Positions 39,954-49,209 of a DNA stretch of 64,000 nucleotides are shown here, in pieces (the stretch's first letter is position 1; every line of letters starts with the position of its first letter). The translations under genes and the position numbers were made by a program. The DNA lies in assembly GCF_026626335.1 (NCBI RefSeq), contig NZ_JAPNTZ010000025.1, positions 62,001 to 126,000 of the forward strand, in the 5' to 3' direction. The notes beneath the pieces were generated by a model. The model did not search any database. It was not told where the DNA came from and worked only from the letters and a program-made list of their open reading frames with translations. The stretch comes from Paractinoplanes pyxinae (GTDB lineage Bacteria; Actinomycetota; Actinomycetes; Mycobacteriales; Micromonosporaceae).

Positions 39954-39983
39954 AACGGCCCGGGCCAATTGGCCCGGGCCGTT
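39954..39983. terminator. Perfect 30-bp palindrome, bidirectional terminator
   Basis: The two 15-bp halves (AACGGCCCGGGCCAA and its complement) are exact reverse complements, meeting at AATT. It lies between the stops of the IPT gene and the convergent small membrane-protein gene. Confidence 0.85.
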
Positions 39984-39995
39984 GCTATCTCCGCG

Positions 39996-40673
39996 TCATC
40001 CCATCTCGGCCCAGCGCCTCTCGATCGCCTTAAGACTTTCTGCCGTAGACGGCCGCTCGTTCACGTCCACAGCGACGGTATAGACGCTCTTGTCGGCCGT
40101 GGTCCGCCAGCAGAGCAGCAGCGTCGGCCGTTCCCGGGGCTTCGGGTTGTTGTACAGCCGGATGTTCTGGGTGCACCGCGCCTTGCCCGCCGGCTTGCCC
40201 TCGTCGGCCACCCAGGCCAGCTCGCGCAATCCAGTGAGATCCTGCCGCGCCGACACGATGCGCAGCGTCTTGCCGCCCTTGCGGATGTCTCCCTGGTTCT
40301 TCACGGTCACGGCACTGTGGATCTCGTTCCCGTTGGGCGGCGGCGCATGCCGTGGCTCTGTCCCGAGCCGCTTGTTGGCCGAACGAGCCGCCGCCAGGCG
40401 TTCCTGCAGAGTCTTGGGGCTGGCCGAGACCGCGGGCGACGGCACGGCCGGCCCGGCGCTCGCGGGCGCACTGGAAGCACTGCCGGCCGGCGCGTCCGGC
40501 GAAGGTGACGAGGCCGGTGACGAGGACGCAGCCGGTGTCGGATTCGGCGCCGTGGCCGTGGAATCCCGCTCCGAGTTCGCGGTGAGCAGGATGGCGCCGG
40601 TGCCCAGCACGGCGGCCAGGCCGACTCCGCCCACCACCATCCGGCGGCGACTGATCTTGGGGTTGTTGCGCAT
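39996..40673 (-). CDS. Small membrane-anchored protein, paralogue 1 of 3 (array gene 2)
   Basis: 225 residues from the ATG at 40673. A basic start (MRNNPKISRRR) precedes one membrane helix (MVVGGVGLAAVLGTGAILLTA), then a Ser/Pro/Ala linker of about 55 residues, then an exported domain of ~110 residues. The domain reads LRIVSARQDLTGLRELAWVADEG…ARCTQNIRL…RPTLLLCWRTTADKSVYTVAV…SLKAIERRWAEMG. The two cysteines (ARCT and LLCW), the RP-x-x-L-L-C-W core and the final I-x-x-x-W are shared with the genes at 42038 and 45055. I recognise no named family. It converges on the first IPT gene and diverges from the second. Confidence 0.85.
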   Translation of the reverse strand: MRNNPKISRRRMVVGGVGLAAVLGTGAILLTANSERDSTATAPNPTPAASSSPASSPSPDAPAGSASSAPASAGPAVPSPAVSASPKTLQERLAAARSANKRLGTEPRHAPPPNGNEIHSAVTVKNQGDIRKGGKTLRIVSARQDLTGLRELAWVADEGKPAGKARCTQNIRLYNNPKPRERPTLLLCWRTTADKSVYTVAVDVNERPSTAESLKAIERRWAEMG

Positions 40674-40775
40674 GTGCTTTCGTCCTTCGGCCGGTGACAG
40701 CTGACGAGGCGGCCCCGCACGCACAGCGGGGCAGACCCCGGAAGCCCATCGTTTCACCGAATGCCGTCAATAGCC

Positions 40776-40793
40776 ACCAAACCATGTAAAACA
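40776..40793. promoter_or_regulatory. Shared motif, divergent gap 1 (AC[AC]AA-N7-AAAAC)
   Basis: ACCAA-ACCATGT-AAAACA. The same 5–7–6 arrangement occurs in the two other divergent gaps of the array, at 42876 and 45783. It lies 103 bp from the small membrane-protein start and 67 bp before the IPT start. Confidence 0.45.
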
Positions 40794-40859
40794 CCTGAGC
40801 GGCCGATCTCCGCCTTAGGCTGCTCCCGAGCCATCCCCGGAAGGTCGGAAGGACCTCAC

Positions 40860-42044
40860 ATGCGCAGGGAACCGTTAGTACGCAACGGGATCGCGGCTTT
40901 CGCGGCCGCCGCCCTGGGCATCGTGGCCGCCGCACCGGCCCCGGCCTGGGCCGCACCGGCGACGATGACGCTGAGCAGCACCTCGGGCCCGAGCGGCGGC
41001 GGCAACTCGGTCACCGCGACGGTCGCCGCCGGCGTGCTCGCCTTCCCGGCCGGCACCACCCCGGTCGTCCAGTTCCAGTACAACGCCCCGACCGCGAGTT
41101 CCTGCGGCGCGACCGCCAAGGACGAGGCCGCCATCGAGGGCACTTCGTCGACGCTCACCGCCGGCGCGCTCACCGTCGACCCGGCTCAGGTGCGACGGCT
41201 CTCGACGACGAAGATCGCCTTCACCGTCCCGGCCGGGCTGGCCCTCGTCTCCGGCCAGAGCACCTCGAAATGGAACGTCTGCGTCTACAACAACGCCTCC
41301 ACCACCGCGAGCACGCTGATCGCCACGTCCGTCTACAGCATCGCCCAGCGTCCGGCGATCACGGCGATCCTGCCCGCGCGCGGCCCGGCCGCCGGCGGCC
41401 AGACGATCACCGTCAACGGCAGCGGCTTCAGCGCCGGCACCACGGCGACCATCGACGGCGCCGCCCTCACCGGCCTCACCCTCTCGCCGGGCAACGACAG
41501 CTTCACCGCCGTCACACCGGCCCACATCGCGGGCAGCGGATACGCGCTCATGGTGCGCACCGCCGGCGGCGTGGCCAGCAGCGCCGACCCCGACAACGAC
41601 CCCGCCACCGCCGACAACCCGATCCTGTTCAGCTTCGACAACAGCATCGTGGTCAGCCCGAACTCGGCGCCCGCGGGCTCCTCGCCGTACATCGACATCC
41701 GCGGACAGGGCTTCGACGAGCTGACTTTCGACGGCAGCGGAACGCCCACCGACGCCAACGCTCACGTGTTCCTCGTACGCGACGTCTACGACCCGGCGTC
41801 CAACCGCGGCATTCAGGAGTGCGGCGAGGTCCTTGTCCTGGACGACACCGAACTGATCTGCCGGCTCGACCTGGCCGCCGACAGCCTGGACCCGGCCGAC
41901 GGGACGCCGCTCATCGGCGTACCGGTCGCCGAGGGCACCTACACGGTGACGATCGTGGCCGACGGAACTGTGGGCGCCACCGGCGCCGAGACCAAGGCGA
42001 CCATCGTCACCAGCGGCGCCACCTTCACGGTTGGACCCTACTGA
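40860..42044 (+). CDS. Secreted IPT/TIG-domain protein (array gene 3)
   Basis: 394 residues. The signal peptide ends near APAPAWAAPA (about residue 32). A Cys pair (SSCGATAK … WNVCVYNNAS), one IPT/TIG domain (AITAILPARGPAAGGQTITVNGSGFS) and the segment DANAHVFLVRDVYDP…GIQECGEVLVLDDTELICRLDL match the first IPT protein, so the two are paralogues. It ends with EGTYTVTIVADGTVGATGAETKATI, also shared. It lacks the extra β-rich C-terminal segments of its larger relative. No cell-wall anchor is seen. The last 7 bp overlap the convergent membrane-protein gene. The ATG at 40860 begins a normal signal peptide. Confidence 0.87.
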   Translation: MRREPLVRNGIAAFAAAALGIVAAAPAPAWAAPATMTLSSTSGPSGGGNSVTATVAAGVLAFPAGTTPVVQFQYNAPTASSCGATAKDEAAIEGTSSTLTAGALTVDPAQVRRLSTTKIAFTVPAGLALVSGQSTSKWNVCVYNNASTTASTLIATSVYSIAQRPAITAILPARGPAAGGQTITVNGSGFSAGTTATIDGAALTGLTLSPGNDSFTAVTPAHIAGSGYALMVRTAGGVASSADPDNDPATADNPILFSFDNSIVVSPNSAPAGSSPYIDIRGQGFDELTFDGSGTPTDANAHVFLVRDVYDPASNRGIQECGEVLVLDDTELICRLDLAADSLDPADGTPLIGVPVAEGTYTVTIVADGTVGATGAETKATIVTSGATFTVGPY

Positions 42045-42799
42045 CCGACCTTGTTCCACTGGGTGTCTATCGCCTTGACGCTCTGCGGGATCGACGGGGT
42101 GCCCTTCTTGGCCGTGGTGAGCACGACGACGCTGCGGCTGTCGGTGATGCGCCAGCACAGGAGCATCGAGGGGCGTACGGCCGGGGTGGCGTTCTGGGCG
42201 AAGCGGAACTTCTGCGTGCACCTCGCGTCGCCGGCCGGTTCGCCCTCGTCGGCCGCCCACAGCATCTCGCGCTGATTGCTGAGGTCGCCCTTCGCCGAGT
42301 AGATGCGCATCATGCCGCCGCTGGCCAGGGTGCGGCTCTGCGTCCGATACGACGCGAGATTTTCAACCGCGACGCCCGGCGCCGGGGTCAACGGCCGCTG
42401 CACCGGGAACCCCGCCGCCGCGGCCTTCGAGCGAGCCGCCTCGATCTTCTTGCGCGTCTTTTCGTCGGTCGTGGCCTGCGTGGTCGCGGCCGGCGTCTTC
42501 GAGGCAGCGGGCGTCGTTTCGGCCGGCACCGCGTCGGCCTTGGCCATCGGGCCGGCGGAGGCCGACGGCGACGGCGGGGCGGGCGAGGTGGGAGGCGGAG
42601 TGGAGTCCGAGGCGGAGCTCTCGGCCACGATCGGGGCGGCCGCGCCGAGGTCGGGTGGGGCCGGGTCGTCGCGGTTGATGAGCAGCACCGTGCCCACGCC
42701 GGCCACCACGGCCAGGCCGGCAGCGCCGGTCACGGCCAGCTTCCGGCGGCGGTCGCGGTCGCCGTTCGCGCCGGATGTCTCGTCGTCGCGAATGCTCAT
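42038..42799 (-). CDS. Small membrane-anchored protein, paralogue 2 of 3 (array gene 4)
   Basis: 253 residues. A charged cytoplasmic tail (MSIRDDETSGANGDRDRRRK) is followed by one membrane helix (LAVTGAAGLAVVAGVGTVLLI), a long Pro/Ser/Thr/Ala linker, and the same exported domain as its two relatives: MRIYSAKGDLSNQREMLWAADEG…ARCTQKFRF…RPSMLLCWRITDSRSVVVL…SVKAIDTQWNKVG. Identity to paralogue 1 is obvious in this block (WVADEG/WAADEG, ARCTQ, LLCWR). It overlaps the end of the second IPT gene by 7 bp and diverges from the first subtilisin gene. Confidence 0.85.
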   Translation of the reverse strand: MSIRDDETSGANGDRDRRRKLAVTGAAGLAVVAGVGTVLLINRDDPAPPDLGAAAPIVAESSASDSTPPPTSPAPPSPSASAGPMAKADAVPAETTPAASKTPAATTQATTDEKTRKKIEAARSKAAAAGFPVQRPLTPAPGVAVENLASYRTQSRTLASGGMMRIYSAKGDLSNQREMLWAADEGEPAGDARCTQKFRFAQNATPAVRPSMLLCWRITDSRSVVVLTTAKKGTPSIPQSVKAIDTQWNKVGQ

Positions 42800-42875
42800 G
42801 GTTACCGGTCCTCCGGATCTCGGGTGCGGCCCGCCGCGGCGGTTCTCGACCCCTCCGATGCTCCCAGCTCATCCG

Positions 42876-42893
42876 ACAAATAGGTCTAAAACG
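42876..42893. promoter_or_regulatory. Shared motif, divergent gap 2
   Basis: ACAAA-TAGGTCT-AAAACG. Same spacing as the motifs at 40776 and 45783. It lies 77 bp from the membrane-protein start and 112 bp before the subtilisin start. Confidence 0.5.
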
Positions 42894-43004
42894 TCAAGGT
42901 CGCGGTGTGATCCGGTCCGCACTCCCGATCTGCACCGGTAATTGTCCTGCCGAAGTCACCCCGGCCGCCGACCGTTCTCCTCGACCACAACGGGGAGGAC
43001 GACC

Positions 43005-45017
<2,013 letters not shown>

Positions 45018-45046
45018 GGCTGGCGCACCACCGAGAGGAACGCGAC

Positions 45047-45070
45047 GGCCCGTCTCAGCTGAGGCGGGCC
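45047..45070. terminator. Bidirectional terminator palindrome
   Basis: GGCCCGTCTCAG (45047–45058) abuts CTGAGGCGGGCC (45059–45070); the halves pair except for one G·T. It overlaps the last codons of the convergent membrane-protein gene and lies 30 bp past the protease stop. Confidence 0.65.
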
Positions 45071-45735
45071 CACTCGCGTTGAATGACCGCCACGCTGTCA
45101 CCCGACGACGGGCGGCCCCGGTCGGCCACCGCGACCGTGACCACGCTGCGGCGGGCCGACGTGCGCCAGCACACCAGCATCGTGGGCACCACCCGAGGCT
45201 GCTCGTTTGACTCCGTACGCAATGTCTTGGTGCAACGCGCGCCGCCCACCAGCCAGCCCGTGTCGCCGGCGATGGCCAGCTGCGGCCGCCCGGTCAGGTC
45301 GTAGCCGGCCGACGTGACCCGGATCCGGCCGGTATTGGTGGTCTCGCTGTGCTCGTTGAGCTGCGTCGCGGCGGTCAGGCCGGCCGACGCCGACACGGAG
45401 ATCGACGGTGATGGCGGGGGCGGCGGAGGCGGACTGACCCGCAGCCGGACCCCCGACCGGCTCACCTTGCCGGGCGAGGCCGCCGGAACGGTCCGCCCCG
45501 ACGGCGGCGAAGCCGACCTCGAGGGTGACGGCGCGTGAGTCGCCGGCACGACCACTCGCGGCTCCCGGATGGCCGTGGTGCGCGACATGTCGATCAGCTG
45601 GCTCTGCACCAGGAAGACGCCCGCCCCGCCGAACGCGGCCAGCCCGGCCAGTCCGACTCCCAGCTGCTTGCGCCGCTGGTTACGCCGTTCCCGCGCCAGC
45701 GACCGGTAGACGCCGTTCTCGTCCTGCACTGTCAT
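45055..45735 (-). CDS. Small membrane-anchored protein, paralogue 3 of 3 (array gene 6)
   Basis: 226 residues from the ATG at 45735. A basic tail (RERRNQRRK) precedes a membrane helix (QLGVGLAGLAAFGGAGVFLV), a Ser/Pro linker that includes seven consecutive prolines, and the shared exported domain: RIRVTSAGYDLTGRPQLAIAGDTG…ARCTKTLRTESNEQPR…PTMLVCWRTSARRSVVTVAV…SVAVIQREWARLS. Two cysteines are conserved with the other paralogues. This copy replaces W-x-A-D-E-G by IAGDTG, the most diverged of the three. It converges on subtilisin copy 1 and diverges from copy 2. A domain held outside the membrane beside a secreted protease suggests an inhibitor, receptor or activator (inference). Confidence 0.83.
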   Translation of the reverse strand: MTVQDENGVYRSLARERRNQRRKQLGVGLAGLAAFGGAGVFLVQSQLIDMSRTTAIREPRVVVPATHAPSPSRSASPPSGRTVPAASPGKVSRSGVRLRVSPPPPPPPSPSISVSASAGLTAATQLNEHSETTNTGRIRVTSAGYDLTGRPQLAIAGDTGWLVGGARCTKTLRTESNEQPRVVPTMLVCWRTSARRSVVTVAVADRGRPSSGDSVAVIQREWARLS

Positions 45736-45782
45736 GCCCGCGAGCTCCCCCGTTCCATCAACCGATGGTCCCATCGAGCCGG

Positions 45783-45800
45783 ACAAAGCGCGCCAAAACG
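45783..45800. promoter_or_regulatory. Shared motif, divergent gap 3
   Basis: ACAAA-GCGCGCC-AAAACG. The A-rich blocks are identical to those at 42876 and the 7-bp spacer differs. It is 48 bp from the membrane-protein start and 66 bp before the subtilisin start. Confidence 0.5.
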
Positions 45801-45865
45801 AACGGAAACCAAGGTGCACCGCCGTGCTTCCCGGCTGGTGACCCGTACTGACGAATTGGTCTGAC

Positions 45866-47560
45866 ATGAAGAAGCAGATCGTTCGTCTCACCGCCGGCGC
45901 CATCGTTGTGGGCGCGACCGCCTTCGTGCTGCCGGCGCAGGAGCCGCATTGGCAGCCGGTCACCCGCAACCTGTCGGCGAGCCCGGCCCGTCTGCTTCCG
46001 CCGGTCGTTTCCCAGACCCATCCCGTACGGATCATCAGAACCACTGTCGACCGGCACGGCCGCCCGACGGTGTCGTCCCGCACGGCTACCGACCGCGACG
46101 CCGCCGGCGCCCTGATCACCCAGGGTCAGCACGCTGCGGGCGCGGTCAGTGTCGAGCTCGACGCTCCCGTCACCGTCGCGCAGGTCGACCCGTACCTGCC
46201 CGCGCAGTGGGACCTCGCCCGCACCCGCGTCGACGGCGCCTGGCCGCGCTCGACCGGCGCCGGCATCACCGTGGCCGTGGTCGACAGCGGCGTCGACGCC
46301 ACCCACCCCGACTTGGCCGGCCAGGTGCTGCCCGGCGCCGACTTCATCACCGGCGTCGAGGGCACCGCGATCGACCCGCACGGGCACGGCACGCACGTGG
46401 CCGGCACGATCGCCGCGCTCACCGGCAACGGCGCCGGCATCGCGGGCATGGCGCCGGACGCCCGCATCCTGCCCGTCCGGGTGCTCGGGGCCAACGGCTC
46501 CGGCTACATGTCGGACGTCGCCAACGGCATCGCGTACGCCGCCGAGCACGGCGCCGACGTCATCAACATGTCGATCAGCTCGACGACGCAGGTCGCCGCG
46601 GTCAGCAACGCCGTCGCGTACGCCCGCAGCAAGGGGGTCGTGGTCGTCGCGGCCGCCGGCAACTCGCGCGCCCAGGGCAGTCCGGTCAGCTTCCCGGCCG
46701 CCGACGAGGGTGTCATCGCGGTGTCCGCGACCGCGGCGGACAACACCGTCGCCGGCTACTCGAACCGCGGCGGGTACGTCGATGTGGCCGCTCCCGGCAA
46801 CGACATCCTCAGTACCTTCCCGGGCGGCAATTACGTACGCATGAACGGCACCTCCATGGCCGCGCCGCACGTCGCGGCGGTCGCCGCTCTGCTCAAGGGC
46901 GCCGACCGTACGCTGACCCCGCAGCAGGTCGAGGCGGCGCTCACGTCCTCGGCCACCGACCTCGGCGTACCGGGCCGGGACGACGACTTCGGCGCCGGCC
47001 TGCTCGACGCGGCCGCCGCCCTGGCCACGCTGACCCCGCCGGCCCCGGCCGCGCCCACCAGCCGGGCCACGCCCAGCCCCACCACTCCCAGCCCGTCCGA
47101 GACCGCGACGACCCCGCCGCCGACCGCCGAGACGCCCGCCCCGACCACCGAGCCGACCCAGGCTCCCACCGCCACGCCGACCGAGACCGCCCCGCCGGCC
47201 ACCGCCGTCCCGAGCCCGTCGACCCCGAGCCCGTCCGAGACCACGACCGCACCGACCACGCCGCCCGCAAGCCCGACACCGTCGGCCGCGCCGACCCAGC
47301 CCGCACCGACTCAGGCCGCCCCGACCCAGGCCGCGCCGGCCAAGCCCGTCATCCGCCTGGTCCGCCCCGGCCCCGGCAAGCTGACCGTGGTCATCACCGG
47401 CGTCCAGGGCGTTCCGGTCGAGATCCAGCAGTACACCGGAGAGTGGCGTACCATCCGCACCTACCAGGCCACCACCATCGCCCGATTCGTCGACCTCGTC
47501 CCGGGGCTGGAGCACCGTGTTGTCGTGTCGGGCGCCACAAGCGACGTGATCCGCCTCTAG
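45866..47560 (+). CDS. Secreted subtilisin-family (S8) serine protease, copy 2 (array gene 7)
   Basis: 564 residues. The catalytic triad is Asp140 (VAVVDSGVDATHPDL), His174 (GHGTHVAG) and Ser330 (GTSMAAPH). The pro-region (HPVRIIRTTVDRHGRPTVSSRTA) and catalytic domain align throughout with copy 1, so the pair arose by duplication. A Thr/Pro/Ala-rich linker (~395–495) precedes a final β domain (LTVVITGVQGVPVEIQQY) related to copy 1's end; the Ig-like segment is missing. The N-terminal hydrophobic segment (LTAGAIVVGATAFVLPA) should be a signal peptide. No Shine–Dalgarno is evident. It lies 41 bp upstream of the sulfite-oxidase-like operon. Confidence 0.92.
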   Translation: MKKQIVRLTAGAIVVGATAFVLPAQEPHWQPVTRNLSASPARLLPPVVSQTHPVRIIRTTVDRHGRPTVSSRTATDRDAAGALITQGQHAAGAVSVELDAPVTVAQVDPYLPAQWDLARTRVDGAWPRSTGAGITVAVVDSGVDATHPDLAGQVLPGADFITGVEGTAIDPHGHGTHVAGTIAALTGNGAGIAGMAPDARILPVRVLGANGSGYMSDVANGIAYAAEHGADVINMSISSTTQVAAVSNAVAYARSKGVVVVAAAGNSRAQGSPVSFPAADEGVIAVSATAADNTVAGYSNRGGYVDVAAPGNDILSTFPGGNYVRMNGTSMAAPHVAAVAALLKGADRTLTPQQVEAALTSSATDLGVPGRDDDFGAGLLDAAAALATLTPPAPAAPTSRATPSPTTPSPSETATTPPPTAETPAPTTEPTQAPTATPTETAPPATAVPSPSTPSPSETTTAPTTPPASPTPSAAPTQPAPTQAAPTQAAPAKPVIRLVRPGPGKLTVVITGVQGVPVEIQQYTGEWRTIRTYQATTIARFVDLVPGLEHRVVVSGATSDVIRL

Positions 47561-47601
47561 GCGCTGTCGAACGCGAAGATCATCCGGTTTACTCATCACC
47601 C

Positions 47602-48201
47602 ATGGGCATCATTTCCAGGGGATTCGGCGGCCGGCGGCGTGAGTCGGTGCCCGGCCTGCCGCCCGGCCAGTACCTCACCCACGATTTCCCGGTGCTTTCC
47701 GCCGGGCCGACCCCGCGCATCCCGCTCGATCGCTGGCGCTTCACCCTCACCACGGAGACCGGCGACAAGACGAGCTGGAACTGGACGGAGTTCCAGGCGC
47801 TGCCGGCCGAGGACGTCACGGTCGACATCCACTGCGTCACCAAATGGTCCAAGCTGGGCACGACGTGGCGGGGCGTCTCGCTCGACACGTTGCTGGCCGA
47901 CGTCGAGTCCGAGGCCGAGTACACGATGGTGCACAGCTTCGGCGGGTACACCACCAACGTACCGATGGAAGATCTTCTCGACGGCAAGGCCTGGGTGGCG
48001 TACAAGTTCGATGGTGAGGATCTCGAACCGGAGCACGGCGGCCCGGCTCGGCTCCTCATCCCGCATCTGTATTTCTGGAAATCGGCCAAATGGGTCAACG
48101 GCGTGCAGCTGATGCCTCAGGACGAGCCCGGTTTCTGGGAGGCCGCCGGCTATCACATGTACGGAGACCCATGGCGCGAACAGCGGTATCAGGGCGACTG
48201 A
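47602..48201 (+). CDS. Sulfite-oxidase-like molybdopterin-fold oxidoreductase
   Basis: 199 residues, a single SUOX-fold molybdopterin-binding domain. The likely Mo-ligand Cys lies in VDIHCVTKWSKLGTTWRGVSLDTLL. HSFGGYTTNVPMEDLLDGKAWVAYKFDGEDL and PEHGGPARLLIPHLYFWKSAKWVNGVQLM complete the family pattern. There is no signal peptide or twin-Arg motif, so it is cytoplasmic, unlike MsrP. The 31-bp overlap with the following FAD-reductase gene suggests the two form an electron-transfer pair. The substrate is unknown. Confidence 0.9.
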   Translation: MGIISRGFGGRRRESVPGLPPGQYLTHDFPVLSAGPTPRIPLDRWRFTLTTETGDKTSWNWTEFQALPAEDVTVDIHCVTKWSKLGTTWRGVSLDTLLADVESEAEYTMVHSFGGYTTNVPMEDLLDGKAWVAYKFDGEDLEPEHGGPARLLIPHLYFWKSAKWVNGVQLMPQDEPGFWEAAGYHMYGDPWREQRYQGD

Positions 48202-48926
48202 TCTGGCGGGCGGCGACGGTCAGCGCCGCCCGTTCGGAGTCGCCGACGGCACGTACGCTCGTGCTCGACGTTCCGGACTGGCCGGGTCACCTGCCCGGCC
48301 AGCACGTCGACGTGCGCCTGACCGCCGAGGACGGTTACCGCGCCCAGCGGAGCTATTCGATCGCCTCGGCCTGGCCGCACCCCGAGAACAAGGTCGAGCT
48401 GACCGTCCAGCGGCTGGACGACGGCGAGGTGTCGCCCTATCTGACCGATGTCGTCGAGCCGGGCGATCAGATCGAGCTGCGCGGCCCGGTCGGCGGCTGG
48501 TTCGTCTGGCGCGACCGGCAGCCGGCGCCGGTGCTGCTGGTCGGCGGCGGTTCGGGGGTGGTGCCGCTGATGGCGATGGTGCGCGCCCGGGCCACGGCCG
48601 GCACCAAGCAGCCGTTCCGGCTGATCTATTCGGTGCGGACGCCCGAGGACGTGCTGTACGCCGACGAGCTGCGCCGCCGCGTCCGGGACGACGCCGGGCT
48701 CGACGTTCACTACGTCTACACCCGCAAGACGCCGGACAATTGGCCTTCCGCCCCGAAGAGGATCGACGTGGCGGCGCTGAACACGTACGGTTGGCCGCCG
48801 GACTTCGCACCGGACTGTTTCGTGTGCGGTCCCACGACGTTCGTCGAGACCGCCGCGGACATTCTGGTCGCGCTCGGCCATGATCCACGCCGGATCCGCA
48901 CCGAACGCTTCGGAGGGACGTCGTGA
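48171..48926 (+). CDS. Ferredoxin-NADP-reductase-type FAD oxidoreductase
   Basis: 251 residues from the ATG at 48171, overlapping the previous gene by 31 bp. The FAD-binding motif is RAQRSYSIASAW and the flavin-loop GPVGGWFVW. The NAD(P) domain is VLLVGGGSGVVPLMAMVRARA, with YVYTRKTP and the C-terminal FVCGPTTFVETAADILVALG. The C-terminal 2Fe–2S domain of larger relatives is absent, so it probably passes electrons to the sulfite-oxidase-like partner or a ferredoxin. The stop overlaps the next gene's GTG (GTGA). Confidence 0.9.
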   Translation: MARTAVSGRLIWRAATVSAARSESPTARTLVLDVPDWPGHLPGQHVDVRLTAEDGYRAQRSYSIASAWPHPENKVELTVQRLDDGEVSPYLTDVVEPGDQIELRGPVGGWFVWRDRQPAPVLLVGGGSGVVPLMAMVRARATAGTKQPFRLIYSVRTPEDVLYADELRRRVRDDAGLDVHYVYTRKTPDNWPSAPKRIDVAALNTYGWPPDFAPDCFVCGPTTFVETAADILVALGHDPRRIRTERFGGTS

Positions 48927-49207
48927 CACAACCCGGGGAGACGGGGGCCGCGCTCGACGGCAACGCCATGGCCGGCGACCTGCGCGAGATCTTCGCCGTC
49001 GACGTGACCGCGGCCCGCTACATGTGCGCGGGCTGCACCCACACCGACGCGGTGGCCACCCTGATGGTGTGGGCGCACTCCCCCGGCCTGGTGGCGCGGT
49101 GCCCGCACTGCTCGGACGTGGTGCTGCGGGTCGTCCGGGCCCCGGACAAGGTCTATCTCGACCTGCGGGGCAGCGTCCGCCTCGAAGTGCCGCTCGAAGG
49201 CAGCTGA
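48923..49207 (+). CDS. DUF6510-type small zinc-ribbon protein
   Basis: 94 residues. Two Cys pairs (MCAGCTHTDAV and ARCPHCSDVVLRV) form a zinc-ribbon-like core; the N-terminus is ALDGNAMAGDLREIFAVDVT. It matches DUF6510, which commonly accompanies the sulfite-oxidase-like and FAD-reductase genes in actinobacteria. The role is unknown; it could be a maturation or docking factor for the redox pair. The GTG start overlaps the reductase stop. Confidence 0.82.
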   Translation: MTQPGETGAALDGNAMAGDLREIFAVDVTAARYMCAGCTHTDAVATLMVWAHSPGLVARCPHCSDVVLRVVRAPDKVYLDLRGSVRLEVPLEGS

Positions 49208-49209
49208 CC